A DNA stretch of 64,000 bases from Oceanospirillum linum (GCF_900182785.1 NZ_FXTS01000010.1:1-64000); one strand, 5' to 3'. Numbered from the stretch's first letter, positions 26,089 to 35,236 are shown. Notes: generated by a model not told the origin, from the letters alone. Numbers and translations: made by a program.

Positions 26089-26115
26089 CCTCACAAGGGT
26101 GCCGTTTTTCGTTGT
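26089..26115 (+). repeat. 27-bp direct repeat, right copy
   Basis: Identical to 23677-23703. This copy lacks the left arm of the terminator hairpin, so it is half a terminator placed 23 bp after the mrcA stop codon. Confidence 0.95.
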
Positions 26116-26138
26116 CGCTAATGTTTAGCCTGACCTCT

Positions 26139-28682
26139 TTAGAAAAGAGCCTCCGGTGCCGGTGCATCGTCTACAGAAGGCGCAGGGCCGTCGCCGCTCT
26201 GGATAATCTCTACAGGTGTTTCCGATGTATTCGTCACTTCCTCTTCCGGTACATTCTCTACCCGGAACACTTCAAAAATCGCATTTTTCTGCCCAGGGCG
26301 AGCACGCTTGCCGGTTTCAGAGTCGATACGTACCGTCACCAACCCCGGAGGTTGTGCCATGCTACGCTCAGGCTTACCGGACAGATATTCCTGCATAAAG
26401 CTGACCCAAATCGGTAGTGCCGCTTTACTGCCATACTCACCGATATTTGAAGGCTGATCAAAACCGACCCAGGTAGCGGCCACAACGTCCTGGTTAAAAC
26501 CTGCAAACCAGGCATCCTTCAGGTCGTTGGTGGTTCCGGTTTTACCCGCGATATCTGAACGTCCCAACGCACGCGCCCGTCGGCCGGTCCCCTGCTGGAT
26601 AACATCCTTCAACATGGTCTGCATAATGTAAACACTGCGTTTATCCGCAATGGCAGGTGCTACAGGATAGACGCGATCCCCGATCTGAACCTTATCGGCG
26701 TCCTGAGGGCAATCGCGGCAAACTCTGGCAGGCTCAGCCTGATACAGCACCTCGCCATCGCTGTTTTCGATGCGCTCAATGAAGTAAGGGTTTACCTTAT
26801 ATCCACCATTGGCTACGGTCGCATAGACCATTGCCATTTCGTAAGGGGATAAGGTGGCACTACCCAGTGCCAGCGATAAATCACGAGGCAGTTGATCCGG
26901 ATTCAGGCCGAAACGTGTTGCAAACCGAATGGCCGTATTGATACCAATCGAACGCAAAATACGAATCGATACCAGGTTACGGGATTTATAAAGGGCATGC
27001 CTCAGGCGGGTAGGCCCATAGAACTTACCACTGGAGTTACTGGGTCGCCATGTGGATTCCAGCTCTTTATCGTTAAAAACAACAGGGGCATCGTTAATGA
27101 TGCTGGCAGCCGTCATGCCACTTTCCAAAGCAGCCATATAGATGATCGGCTTAAAAATAGACCCGGCCTGACGCGCGCCCTGATAGGCCCGGTTAAACTT
27201 GTTCTGGTAGAAGTTAAAGCCACCAACCAATGCCAGTAAGCTACCATCTTCCGGTGACATCGAAACAAAAGCACCCTGTACATTGGGAACCTGTGACAGC
27301 TGCCAACGGCGTTGAACCAACTCGTCTGCATCCGGCTCATTATCTTCAGGTTCAATATAGATCAAGTCTCCCCGCCGCAGAATATCGCTGCTTGCCTTAA
27401 GAGCCGGGCCTTTCCAGTAGGGATTATGGTGGGGCTTAGCCCAGGTAATAAGATCCCAGGGCACATCGATATAGGAGTCGTCTTCGGTAACCACCTGCAG
27501 AGTCTTTTCTTCTGCTGAAGAAACAATCACAGGTTTCAGGTCTCCATAGGTCGGGGTTGAGCGCAGTACTTTTTGCCAGTTGCTGGTGTCCTCGCTAACA
27601 ACCAGTTCGCCGCTACCTTCGCTCTCTTGCGGCTCAATACCCAGATCAAGCTCACCTTCCCGGGATAGTTCATCTGCTTCAGTATCCAGGGCCGCAGGTA
27701 TATCCCGCTGCACAACGCCCCGCCAGCCGTGACGTTTATCATAATCCAGCAGCCCCTGAACCAGGGCAACATTCGCCGCTGACTGCGCCTCGGAGTCCAG
27801 CGTTGTGTAAACCCTGTAGCCCGCTGTGTAGATATCATCACCCAGTTGTTCCGCAACCTCAGCACGCACCATCTCCGCCACATAGGGGGCCTGCACTTCA
27901 GGCTTAAGGCCGTGGTATCGGGCAGAAATAGGCTCCCGGATAGCCGCTTCATAGGTCTGTTCATCAATCATGCCGAGAGAGTGCATACGATGGACAATCC
28001 AGTTACGACGTAGCAGTGCCCGGCGGGGGTTAACAATTGGGTTATAACGGGAGGGTGCTTTGGGCAATCCGGCAATCATCGCTAACTGAGCGAGACTCAG
28101 CTCATGCAGCTCTTTGCCGTAATAAACCTCTGCCGCAGCATCGATGCCGTATGCACGGTTTCCCAGATAAATTTTATTAACATAGAGCTCCATGATCTCC
28201 TCTTTGGAGAGGATCTTCTCCATCTGCAGAGAGATCATGATCTCTTTAAATTTCCGGGTAAATGTCTGATCCAGGGTCAGCAGATAGTTTCGGGCTACCT
28301 GCATCGTAATGGTGCTGCCTCCGGACTGGATACTGCCGGATTGGGCCAATTGCAGTACAGCCCGGCCAAGACCTTTGATATCGATACCGGAGTGATTGTA
28401 AAAATTAGTATCTTCAGCCGCCAGAATCGCCTGAATAAAGTACTGGGGAATTTGCTCATACTGAACCGGGGTGCGACGCTTTTCCCCAAATTCAGCCACC
28501 AGTTTTTCGTCACGGGTATAAATACGTAACGGTGTTTGCAGCTGGATATTTCTCAATTGCTCAATATCCGGCAACTGAGGCCCAAGATAAAGCGCGACAC
28601 TGAATGCAACTGCGGTGCCGAATGCGAACAAGCCAAACAACAGATAGATCAACCACTTAAAAAACACTTTTGTTGCATTCAT
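26139..28682 (-). CDS. mrcA: Penicillin-binding protein 1A
   Basis: Bifunctional class A peptidoglycan synthase of the inner membrane. From the ATG at 28682 (847 residues) it has an N-terminal membrane helix (about 8-30), a GT51 transglycosylase domain (AAEDTNFYNHSGID with the catalytic Glu; GGSTITMQVARN), a long insert typical of PBP1A, and a transpeptidase domain with SIFK (SxxK), SRN (SxN) and KTGT (KTG). A TTG eight codons upstream is a less likely start. Divergent from pilM, as in Pseudomonas (ponA). Its own terminator appears split by the islet. Confidence 0.96.
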   Translation of the reverse strand: MNATKVFFKWLIYLLFGLFAFGTAVAFSVALYLGPQLPDIEQLRNIQLQTPLRIYTRDEKLVAEFGEKRRTPVQYEQIPQYFIQAILAAEDTNFYNHSGIDIKGLGRAVLQLAQSGSIQSGGSTITMQVARNYLLTLDQTFTRKFKEIMISLQMEKILSKEEIMELYVNKIYLGNRAYGIDAAAEVYYGKELHELSLAQLAMIAGLPKAPSRYNPIVNPRRALLRRNWIVHRMHSLGMIDEQTYEAAIREPISARYHGLKPEVQAPYVAEMVRAEVAEQLGDDIYTAGYRVYTTLDSEAQSAANVALVQGLLDYDKRHGWRGVVQRDIPAALDTEADELSREGELDLGIEPQESEGSGELVVSEDTSNWQKVLRSTPTYGDLKPVIVSSAEEKTLQVVTEDDSYIDVPWDLITWAKPHHNPYWKGPALKASSDILRRGDLIYIEPEDNEPDADELVQRRWQLSQVPNVQGAFVSMSPEDGSLLALVGGFNFYQNKFNRAYQGARQAGSIFKPIIYMAALESGMTAASIINDAPVVFNDKELESTWRPSNSSGKFYGPTRLRHALYKSRNLVSIRILRSIGINTAIRFATRFGLNPDQLPRDLSLALGSATLSPYEMAMVYATVANGGYKVNPYFIERIENSDGEVLYQAEPARVCRDCPQDADKVQIGDRVYPVAPAIADKRSVYIMQTMLKDVIQQGTGRRARALGRSDIAGKTGTTNDLKDAWFAGFNQDVVAATWVGFDQPSNIGEYGSKAALPIWVSFMQEYLSGKPERSMAQPPGLVTVRIDSETGKRARPGQKNAIFEVFRVENVPEEEVTNTSETPVEIIQSGDGPAPSVDDAPAPEALF

Positions 28683-28938
28683 GGGTAAATCGTTTCCCCT
28701 TATCAAGGTTTACATATTAGCCAGGCTGCGCTTTTTACAGCAAAACCACCATTATAGGCCGGTAAAGTCATAGGATGCCAATGGCACTGCAGGTTTAAGA
28801 TTGATTTACCCACTCATTAATTAGCCACTATAGTTATAACCATGGTTTTATATCTTTTTTGGGACAGCACGTTAATGTAAAAAATTATTCCCCCTTCGCA
28901 GATTGTTAAGAAGGGCGACAAAACCAAAAGCGACAAGG

Positions 28939-30024
28939 ATGACGCCTTTGCTCAGTTTATTACGCAAAAAAAAGCAAAATACGTTAGGACTGGATCTCAG
29001 TGGCTCTTCAGTCAAGCTGCTGGAACTCAGCTGTCACAACGGCCAGCTTCAGGTTGAAAGCTATGCCATAGCACCTCTGCCCAACCGTGCTGTTGTTGAA
29101 CGTAAAATCCAGAACCCGGAACAGGTCAGCCAAACTCTTTTACAGGCGATTCCCACCAGCTGTTCAGATGCCTGCCAAACGGTTGCAGCGGTACCTGATG
29201 CCGCCGTTATAACCCGAACGATTTCCATGGATACAGGCCTTTCTGCGGACGAAATGGAAAGTGAGATCATACTCGAAGCCGATCAGTTTATTCCGTTCCC
29301 CATTGATGACGTTGCCATCGACTTCGAGGTTATCGGCCCAACAAAAAATCACCCCGACAAACAGGATGTCCTACTGGTGGCCTGCCGAATTGAAACGGTG
29401 GATATTCTGCAGAAAACGCTTAGACAGGGTGGACTGATACCCACAGTGGTCGATGTCGAAAGCTACGCACTTGAGCGCGTTGTATCCAGGCTGCTTCCCC
29501 GACTGAACATCACAACAGCAGATCCTGTGATTGCCGTTGTGGATATCGGTGCAACCATTATGAATTTAACCATACTGCACCAGAAACAAACCCTCTATAG
29601 TCGGGACCAGCTTTTTGGTGGACAGAGGCTGACTGACGAAATTGCACAGCGCTTTCAGCTCTGCCCTGATGATGCAGAACTTGCCAAGAAAACAGGCAAG
29701 CTACCGGATGACTTCCACCAGAACACGCTCCCTGCTTTTCTGCACACAACAGTGCAACAGATCAGTCGTGCATTACAACTCTTTTACTCATCCGGTACCT
29801 ATAAACATGTCGACTATATTCTGCTGGCAGGAGGTTGCGCTGCCACCAAAGGACTTTCAGGCAGGGTCGAGTCATCTTTGGCAATCCCTACATTCATTGC
29901 CAACCCCTTAGCACTGGCTACGATCAATAGCGCCATCGATCAGAAAGCCCTGAACAGGGATGCTCCGGCACTTCTGATCGCATTCGGCCTGGCGATGAGG
30001 TACCTGGAAAATGCCCCAGATTAA
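28939..30024 (+). CDS. pilM: Type IV pilus inner-membrane platform protein PilM
   Basis: Actin-like cytoplasmic ATPase-fold protein that binds the PilN N-terminus and couples the pilus motor to the alignment complex. 361 residues from the ATG at 28939. Typical are LGLDLSGSSVKLLELS near the start, the phosphate-binding-like VVDIGATIMNLTI and LAGGCAATKGL near the C-terminus. An upstream TTG would add 12 residues. The stop overlaps the pilN start by 14 bp. Confidence 0.95.
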   Translation: MTPLLSLLRKKKQNTLGLDLSGSSVKLLELSCHNGQLQVESYAIAPLPNRAVVERKIQNPEQVSQTLLQAIPTSCSDACQTVAAVPDAAVITRTISMDTGLSADEMESEIILEADQFIPFPIDDVAIDFEVIGPTKNHPDKQDVLLVACRIETVDILQKTLRQGGLIPTVVDVESYALERVVSRLLPRLNITTADPVIAVVDIGATIMNLTILHQKQTLYSRDQLFGGQRLTDEIAQRFQLCPDDAELAKKTGKLPDDFHQNTLPAFLHTTVQQISRALQLFYSSGTYKHVDYILLAGGCAATKGLSGRVESSLAIPTFIANPLALATINSAIDQKALNRDAPALLIAFGLAMRYLENAPD

Positions 30025-31240
30025 CCTTTTACCATGGCGGGAAGTCTTGCGCCAAAAACATCAAAAACAGTTCAGCCAGCAGACCTTGCTGGTTATCTTC
30101 TGCACGCTGTTTGCAATCTTGGCTTTGGGCCAATTTATTGAGCACAGAATCGATCATCAGAATAAACAAAACCGCTTTATACAGGCGGAGACCCAGAAAC
30201 TGGATACCCAGGCTCAGGAGGCAATCAACCTGCGAGAAAAGCGCAACCGACTGATTCAACAGGTCAGGGCTACACAGAATTTACAGCGTCATCGTGGCGA
30301 CCTTGTGCGGATATTAAACCGTATTTCGCAGGCCACAGAAGCACAGCTCTATCTGACTCACCTCAGACGGGAGGGTGGAACCTTAACACTGGAGGGTGAA
30401 GCCACAGATAATCAGCAGATCTCTTCCCTGATACGCCACCTTGCTCAATCAGAGGTACTGGAAAACCCGACCCTTAAAAATGTCGGCAGCAGCGCCCTGA
30501 ACAAAGGCTTTCATCGCTTCACAATACAGGTTCAGCACTGGAAGCCGGGATCTGCCATTCAACATGAGAAGCAGAGGGGGGCAGCGATGACTACCAGTAT
30601 GCCGGAGAGAAAATACCCGCTCAAAAAATTACTGGAAAAGCTCTCACAAACAGACCTGACGGAGATCGACTTCAGCAGCGCCGGCTCCTGGCCTAAAGCA
30701 GGAAAAGTGCTCGCCTGGATTCTGACGGCAATCATCACAGCACTTCCGGGATACCTGCTTTACCTTTCACCAAAATTTGAGCGACTCGATCAGGCGGGTA
30801 AGCACCGGGAGCAGCTGCTGAACGTTTATGAAACCCAGGCATCCCTGGTGGCATACCTTGCTGTTTATAAGCGCCAGCTACAGAATCTTCAGCAACGGGA
30901 TCACACTCAGACTTCTCAGATACCAACGGCAAAATCGATCCCTCAGTTTATGGAGCAGATTGGCACACAGGCGCAATTACATGATGTTGATCTTCACACA
31001 TTTAAGCTGGGGGAAGAAAGGGAACATAAAATATACCATGCTCAACCTATCACCCTGACGGTAAAGGGGAGCTACCATAATCTGGCCCAGTTTCTGGCTG
31101 CAATCGCTCAGTTGGATCGTCTGACAACACTGCACGATTTCAGACTCCAGCCAAGCGATAACCAGCTCAGCCTTAGCATTGAGATCAGGGTCTATCACCG
31201 TGAACAGGATAATCAACAGCAAGGGGAACGGCATGATTAA
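30011..31240 (+). CDS. pilN: PilN, in one open frame with PilO
   Basis: The frame encodes 409 residues. Residues 1-192 are PilN: INLLPWREVLRQ binds PilM, one membrane helix spans about 25-42, and a coiled-coil/periplasmic domain follows. From residue 193 it continues as PilO without a stop. A simple fusion is topologically awkward: with one helix in each half, the PilO domain would end up in the cytoplasm instead of the periplasm. At 30576-30581 there is a run of six G; with five, PilN would end ...RGQR at a TGA overlapping the pilO ATG (ATGA), the normal arrangement. So this is a real one-base insertion, slippage, or a sequencing error. Confidence 0.88.
   Translation: MPQINLLPWREVLRQKHQKQFSQQTLLVIFCTLFAILALGQFIEHRIDHQNKQNRFIQAETQKLDTQAQEAINLREKRNRLIQQVRATQNLQRHRGDLVRILNRISQATEAQLYLTHLRREGGTLTLEGEATDNQQISSLIRHLAQSEVLENPTLKNVGSSALNKGFHRFTIQVQHWKPGSAIQHEKQRGAAMTTSMPERKYPLKKLLEKLSQTDLTEIDFSSAGSWPKAGKVLAWILTAIITALPGYLLYLSPKFERLDQAGKHREQLLNVYETQASLVAYLAVYKRQLQNLQQRDHTQTSQIPTAKSIPQFMEQIGTQAQLHDVDLHTFKLGEEREHKIYHAQPITLTVKGSYHNLAQFLAAIAQLDRLTTLHDFRLQPSDNQLSLSIEIRVYHREQDNQQQGERHD
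30571..30589 (+). promoter_or_regulatory. Internal ribosome binding site for pilO
   Basis: AGAGGGGGG (30573-30581) lies 5 nt before ATG 30587-30589 inside the open pilN frame. It is a strong Shine-Dalgarno sequence and supports separate translation of PilO. Confidence 0.65.
30587..31240 (+). CDS. pilO: Type IV pilus inner-membrane platform protein PilO
   Basis: 217 residues if started at the internal ATG, the usual PilO length. A cytoplasmic N-terminus with YPLKKLLEKLSQTDLTEIDF, a membrane helix (about 41-60 of PilO), a coiled coil and a periplasmic ferredoxin-like domain that pairs with PilN. The same residues form the C-terminal half of the uninterrupted pilN frame. Its stop overlaps the pilP ATG (31233) by 8 bp. 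Confidence 0.8.
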   Translation: MTTSMPERKYPLKKLLEKLSQTDLTEIDFSSAGSWPKAGKVLAWILTAIITALPGYLLYLSPKFERLDQAGKHREQLLNVYETQASLVAYLAVYKRQLQNLQQRDHTQTSQIPTAKSIPQFMEQIGTQAQLHDVDLHTFKLGEEREHKIYHAQPITLTVKGSYHNLAQFLAAIAQLDRLTTLHDFRLQPSDNQLSLSIEIRVYHREQDNQQQGERHD

Positions 31241-31784
31241 AGCGCTGATCGCTTTTCTGTTTTCCGGAGTGACCTTACTGACGCTTTTGACTGGCTGCAG
31301 AAGTCATGATGATCATTCAGCTTTGCTTACCTTACTGCAGGAGATTCGTAACCGACCGCCAGGCAGTATTGCACCGCTTCCGGAAACACTGACACCACCA
31401 TCAGTACGCTACACAGGTAGCCTACAGCCCAGCCCCTTCAAGCTGCGTAAAGAGCAACAGACATCGGCACCACCTACCGGACCCGATCTTTTTATCCCTG
31501 ATAGCACCAGGCCCAAGGGAGTACTGGAACAACACCCTCTGCAGGAACTATCTTTTGTCGGCACGCTTCAGCTTTCAGATGACCACACCCCTAAGGCTTT
31601 TATTGATGATGGCCATGGAGAAGTACATAAAGTCATCGCAGGTCAATATATGGGACAGAATTTTGGTCGGGTGGTGAAAATTTCAGAAGATACCGTCTAT
31701 ATTGAAGAAACCGTTCAGGATGAACAGGGCACCTGGGTAACACGCCCCAGGCAGCTTAAACTGGTGATGGAAGCAGATGAATAA
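31233..31784 (+). CDS. pilP: Type IV pilus lipoprotein PilP
   Basis: Periplasmic, inner-membrane-anchored lipoprotein linking the PilN/PilO platform to the PilQ secretin. 183 residues from the ATG at 31233, preceded by AAGGGGAA. Signal peptide with lipobox LTGC, a proline-rich disordered part, then the beta-domain starting LQELSFVGTLQL. The start overlaps pilO and the end overlaps pilQ by 8 bp. Confidence 0.95.
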   Translation: MIKALIAFLFSGVTLLTLLTGCRSHDDHSALLTLLQEIRNRPPGSIAPLPETLTPPSVRYTGSLQPSPFKLRKEQQTSAPPTGPDLFIPDSTRPKGVLEQHPLQELSFVGTLQLSDDHTPKAFIDDGHGEVHKVIAGQYMGQNFGRVVKISEDTVYIEETVQDEQGTWVTRPRQLKLVMEADE

Positions 31785-33462
31785 TTTGTCTCAATACGTA
31801 TCGAACCTTCCGGTCAATCTTTACAGCATGCTGCAAATCGCAGTACGGGGAACTCTGTTTCTGTTTATCCTGAAGATGCCATCCGTACTTGCCGCTCCCT
31901 CCGCGCTGAAATCACTGGATCTGCAGATGACCGAGAGCCAACAGACAGAGCTTCGCCTGCAGTTGAGCCAACCCTTAACGCGGGTTGAGAGTTACCAGAT
32001 CAGTTCCCCTCCCCGTCTCATCGTTGATCTGTTTGATACTGAGAATCACCTGCCGCAAAAGAAGCTGCATTTTAACCGGGCACTGGTGCAGAGTGTGACA
32101 GGAGTACAGGCAGGCACCCGTACCCGGCTGATCATAAACCTAAACCAGACGGCTTTTTTTCAAACCCGTACCGAGGGTAACCGCGTCAGCCTTATTATCG
32201 GTCAGCCAGTTACAGCCAAACAGGTTAAAAAGAGAGCATCAGACTCCGACAAAACACTGTCGCTTAATTTTCAAAACATCAATATACGCTCCGCCCTACA
32301 GATCATCGCAGAGGAAACCGGCCTGAACCTGGTTACTAGTGATAAGGTTCAGGGCACCGTCACTCTACGTCTGAAGCAGGTTCCCTGGGATCAGGCGCTA
32401 AAACTGGTCATGGAGAGTAAAGGGCTGGCCAGCCGAAAAGATGGCAACGTACTGATAGTCGCCCCCGCAGAGGAGTTAGCAGAGCGGGAACGAAAAGAGC
32501 TGGCATCACTTCAGGAACACCGTGACCTGGCCGATCTTAGCTCTGAGCTTATTCAGATCAACTATGCAAAGTCTTCAGATATCGCAGCCATCCTGAACGG
32601 CCATAATGGAGGCCCCGGCCTGCTGTCAAAACGCGGCAAAGCCCTGGCAGACGCACGTACCAACACCCTGCTACTGCAGGAGATACCGGACGCAATTAAA
32701 AACATCAGAAATGTGATCAGAACACTGGATATTCCAGTCCCACAGGTACTGATCGAAGCCCGCATTGTCGTTGCCCGCAGCAACCTCAGCAGTGACCTTG
32801 GCATACGTTGGTCCGGAGTCAGCAGCCAGGGGCAGAGAGGGATCGGCTCCGGAGATCTCGCGGTAGACCTGACAGCACGCTCAGGTGGTTATGCCAATAT
32901 CAACCCCGGAGCTGGCACGTTTGCTCTTGGCTATGCCGACTCCAGCATTTTGGTGGATATGGAGCTGGCTGCCCTGGCCAGCGAAGGGAAAGGTGAAATC
33001 ATCTCACAACCCAAAGTGATTACAGCCAACAAGCGCAAAGCCCTGATTAAATCCGGTAAACAAATCCCTTATCGCGAAGAATCCTCTTCAGGTGGCACCA
33101 AAGTCTCCTTTAAAGATGCCGTATTAGCCCTGGAAGTAACACCACAAATTACGCCGGACAAACATATCATCATGGATCTGCAGATCACTCAGGACGCTCT
33201 GGGCAATCAGGAGTATGATGGCGCACCAGCAATCGATACCAATGCTATTGAAACACAGGTATTGGTTAACAATGGCGAAACTATTGTCTTAGGTGGCATT
33301 TACACTTCGGAAAGCTTCGACCAGAATTTCAAAGTTCCGCTACTGGGTGATATTCCACTGCTCGGCGCGCTATTCCGGCGTTCCGAAAAGTCCCAGGAAA
33401 AAGTAGAATTACTGATATTTATTACGCCCAGGTTGATTGAAGACAGCCTCAGCCTGAACTGA
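31777..33462 (+). CDS. pilQ: Type IV pilus secretin PilQ, short form
   Basis: Outer-membrane secretin pore for the pilus. 561 residues, against about 710 in Pseudomonas aeruginosa. It has a signal peptide, one AMIN peptidoglycan-binding domain (about 45-145), N0/STN (NIRSALQIIAEETGLNLVTSDKVQG, about 172-225), an N1 domain and the secretin core ending with VPLLGDIPLLGALFR and a C-terminal ELLIFITPRLIED. The shorter length fits loss of a second AMIN domain. 25 bp before aroK. Confidence 0.95.
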   Translation: MNNLSQYVSNLPVNLYSMLQIAVRGTLFLFILKMPSVLAAPSALKSLDLQMTESQQTELRLQLSQPLTRVESYQISSPPRLIVDLFDTENHLPQKKLHFNRALVQSVTGVQAGTRTRLIINLNQTAFFQTRTEGNRVSLIIGQPVTAKQVKKRASDSDKTLSLNFQNINIRSALQIIAEETGLNLVTSDKVQGTVTLRLKQVPWDQALKLVMESKGLASRKDGNVLIVAPAEELAERERKELASLQEHRDLADLSSELIQINYAKSSDIAAILNGHNGGPGLLSKRGKALADARTNTLLLQEIPDAIKNIRNVIRTLDIPVPQVLIEARIVVARSNLSSDLGIRWSGVSSQGQRGIGSGDLAVDLTARSGGYANINPGAGTFALGYADSSILVDMELAALASEGKGEIISQPKVITANKRKALIKSGKQIPYREESSSGGTKVSFKDAVLALEVTPQITPDKHIIMDLQITQDALGNQEYDGAPAIDTNAIETQVLVNNGETIVLGGIYTSESFDQNFKVPLLGDIPLLGALFRRSEKSQEKVELLIFITPRLIEDSLSLN

Positions 33463-33487
33463 ACCGATTCATTCAGCAATTAACGCG

Positions 33488-34009
33488 ATGCACTATAACC
33501 ATAATATTGTTCTCGTTGGCCCTATGGGGGCTGGCAAAAGTACGATTGGCCGATTACTGGCCACCGAACTGGGTTTACCTTTTTTTGACTCCGACCGGGA
33601 AATAGAAACCCGTAGCGGAGCCAACATTCCCTGGATCTTCGATGTTGAAGGTGAAGAAGGGTTCCGCCGGCGCGAAACCCAAACCATCATAGAGCTGCTG
33701 CAGGAAGAGGGCCCGATAGTTCTGGCTACGGGTGGCGGGGCGATTATGCGCCCGGAAAACCGTGCGGCTATAAGCCAAAGCAGCACCGTTATCTATCTGC
33801 ATACCACCATTGAACAGCAGCTGCAACGTACTGCAAAAGACAAAAATCGCCCGCTGCTTCAAAATGACAACCCCAGAATGGTACTGGAAAACCTGTTTGC
33901 AATTCGCGACCCGCTCTACCGGGAAACGGCAGACCTGATCATTAAAACCGATCGCCAGGCACCTAAAAGCGTTGTTCGCCTGATAACTAAAAAACTGAAA
34001 AAATTGTGA
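33488..34009 (+). CDS. aroK: Shikimate kinase
   Basis: Phosphorylates shikimate at the 3-OH in aromatic amino acid synthesis. 173 residues with Walker A GPMGAGKST, the shikimate-binding FFDSDREIE and FRRRET, and the GGGAI motif. Lies in the conserved pilQ-aroK-aroB-damX run and overlaps the long form of aroB. Confidence 0.97.
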   Translation: MHYNHNIVLVGPMGAGKSTIGRLLATELGLPFFDSDREIETRSGANIPWIFDVEGEEGFRRRETQTIIELLQEEGPIVLATGGGAIMRPENRAAISQSSTVIYLHTTIEQQLQRTAKDKNRPLLQNDNPRMVLENLFAIRDPLYRETADLIIKTDRQAPKSVVRLITKKLKKL

Positions 34010-34020
34010 GCCAGCACACC

Positions 34021-35115
34021 ATGCAAACTCTGAATGTTGATCTCGGTGCCCGTAGTTACCCAATCCATATTGGCAGCGGTCTGATAGCAGATATATCCCT
34101 GATAGCGCCCCACATCAAAGGCCGTCAGGTCATGATTGTCAGCAACACCACTGTTGCGCCTCTATACCTGGATCAGCTAAAAACGACACTAGGCGATCAG
34201 TATCAGGTTGCAGAAGTCATTCTGCCTGATGGCGAAGCCTACAAGACTTTGGATAGCGTTAATCTGATCTTTAACGCTCTGCTGGAGAACCGCTTCAACC
34301 GCACCTGTACTCTGATCGCCCTGGGCGGCGGGGTTATTGGCGACATGACGGGGTTTGCAGCTGCCAGCTATCAGCGTGGTGTCAACTTTATTCAAATACC
34401 CACAACCCTACTGTCGCAGGTTGATTCCTCCGTTGGCGGTAAAACCGGCGTCAACCACCCTCTGGGTAAGAATATGATCGGAGCCTTCTGGCAACCCCAG
34501 CTTGTTCTGGCAGATACCGATACGCTGCAAACCCTACCGGATAGGGAGCTGGCGGCCGGTATTGCGGAAGTGATCAAATACGGCCTGATACGTGATGCTG
34601 ACTTTTTCAGTTGGTTGGAAAGCAATGTACAACCCCTGAAACAGAAAAATAGCATTGCGCTTTCTGAAGCCATCTATCGCTCCTGCCAAAATAAAGCTGA
34701 AGTTGTTACTCTGGATGAACTGGAGGGAGGCGTTCGGGCGACTCTTAACTTAGGTCACACCTTTGGCCATGCAATTGAAACAGAACAAGGTTATGGTCAA
34801 TGGCTCCATGGGGAAGCTGTCGCCACCGGGATGTTTATGGCTGCGGATCTGTCCGGCCGCGAAGGCTGGCTAAGCCAGGGCGATGTAGCCCGTATTAAAG
34901 CTCTGCTGGAGAAATTTGACCTGCCCATTGCACCGCCGGAATCAATGACAGCTGAAACCTTTATTAAACATATGCTGGTGGACAAAAAGGTATTAGACGG
35001 GAATCTTAGACTGGTACTCATGACGGCGTTCGGTAAATCCGTTGTCACTGAGCAGTTCTCTGCAGTTAATTTGCAGCAAACTCTCGCTGCTGGAAAAAAA
35101 CTCGGTTTTTTTTAA
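34021..35115 (+). CDS. aroB: 3-dehydroquinate synthase
   Basis: NAD-dependent cyclisation of DAHP to 3-dehydroquinate, second step of the shikimate pathway. 364 residues from the ATG at 34021 (MQTLNVDLGARSYPI, as in Pseudomonas); a GTG at 34006 inside aroK would add five residues. Contains DGEAYK, GGGVIGDMTGFAA, the metal ligands in LNLGHTFGHAIE, and KADKK-like VDKKV. Confidence 0.96.
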   Translation: MQTLNVDLGARSYPIHIGSGLIADISLIAPHIKGRQVMIVSNTTVAPLYLDQLKTTLGDQYQVAEVILPDGEAYKTLDSVNLIFNALLENRFNRTCTLIALGGGVIGDMTGFAAASYQRGVNFIQIPTTLLSQVDSSVGGKTGVNHPLGKNMIGAFWQPQLVLADTDTLQTLPDRELAAGIAEVIKYGLIRDADFFSWLESNVQPLKQKNSIALSEAIYRSCQNKAEVVTLDELEGGVRATLNLGHTFGHAIETEQGYGQWLHGEAVATGMFMAADLSGREGWLSQGDVARIKALLEKFDLPIAPPESMTAETFIKHMLVDKKVLDGNLRLVLMTAFGKSVVTEQFSAVNLQQTLAAGKKLGFF

Positions 35116-35236
35116 TATTTTAGTCTTCCCGTGGCTTTTATAACCGCCTATTATCAAGGGTTCAGGGTTGTTTTTATAAGTTAATTTGATGCTTATTATC
35201 TGAACCTTTGCACCGGAAAAGTAGGATTAAAAACCT

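Larger units (their letters stand above)
23704..26115 (-). mobile_element. AT-rich three-gene islet inserted in a terminator
   Basis: A 2412-bp segment flanked by perfect 27-bp direct repeats (23677-23703, 26089-26115). Base composition is visibly more A/T-rich than both sides, and its three genes (PDZ membrane protein, two-CxxC protein, lipoprotein) have no counterpart in the conserved malic enzyme-mrcA neighbourhood. Removing one repeat plus the islet restores an intact bidirectional terminator 23 bp after mrcA. All three genes lie on the mrcA strand, with half a terminator at the mrcA side and a full one at the far side, so read-through from mrcA is expected. No transposase or integrase is visible. 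A 27-bp duplication is longer than usual transposon target duplications and suggests site-specific recombination acting in trans. Confidence 0.7.

Noticed and set aside
23704..26115. Integron-like gene cassettes in the islet
   Set aside because: The hairpin at 26025-26064 has attC-like loops and bulges, but I find no GTTRRRY/RYYYAAC core sites at its ends or between the genes, no intI, and the boundaries are 27-bp direct repeats instead of core sites.
23704..26115. Insertion sequence or group IIC intron
   Set aside because: No transposase or reverse transcriptase is encoded and no terminal inverted repeats are seen. Group IIC introns target terminators but do not duplicate 27 bp.
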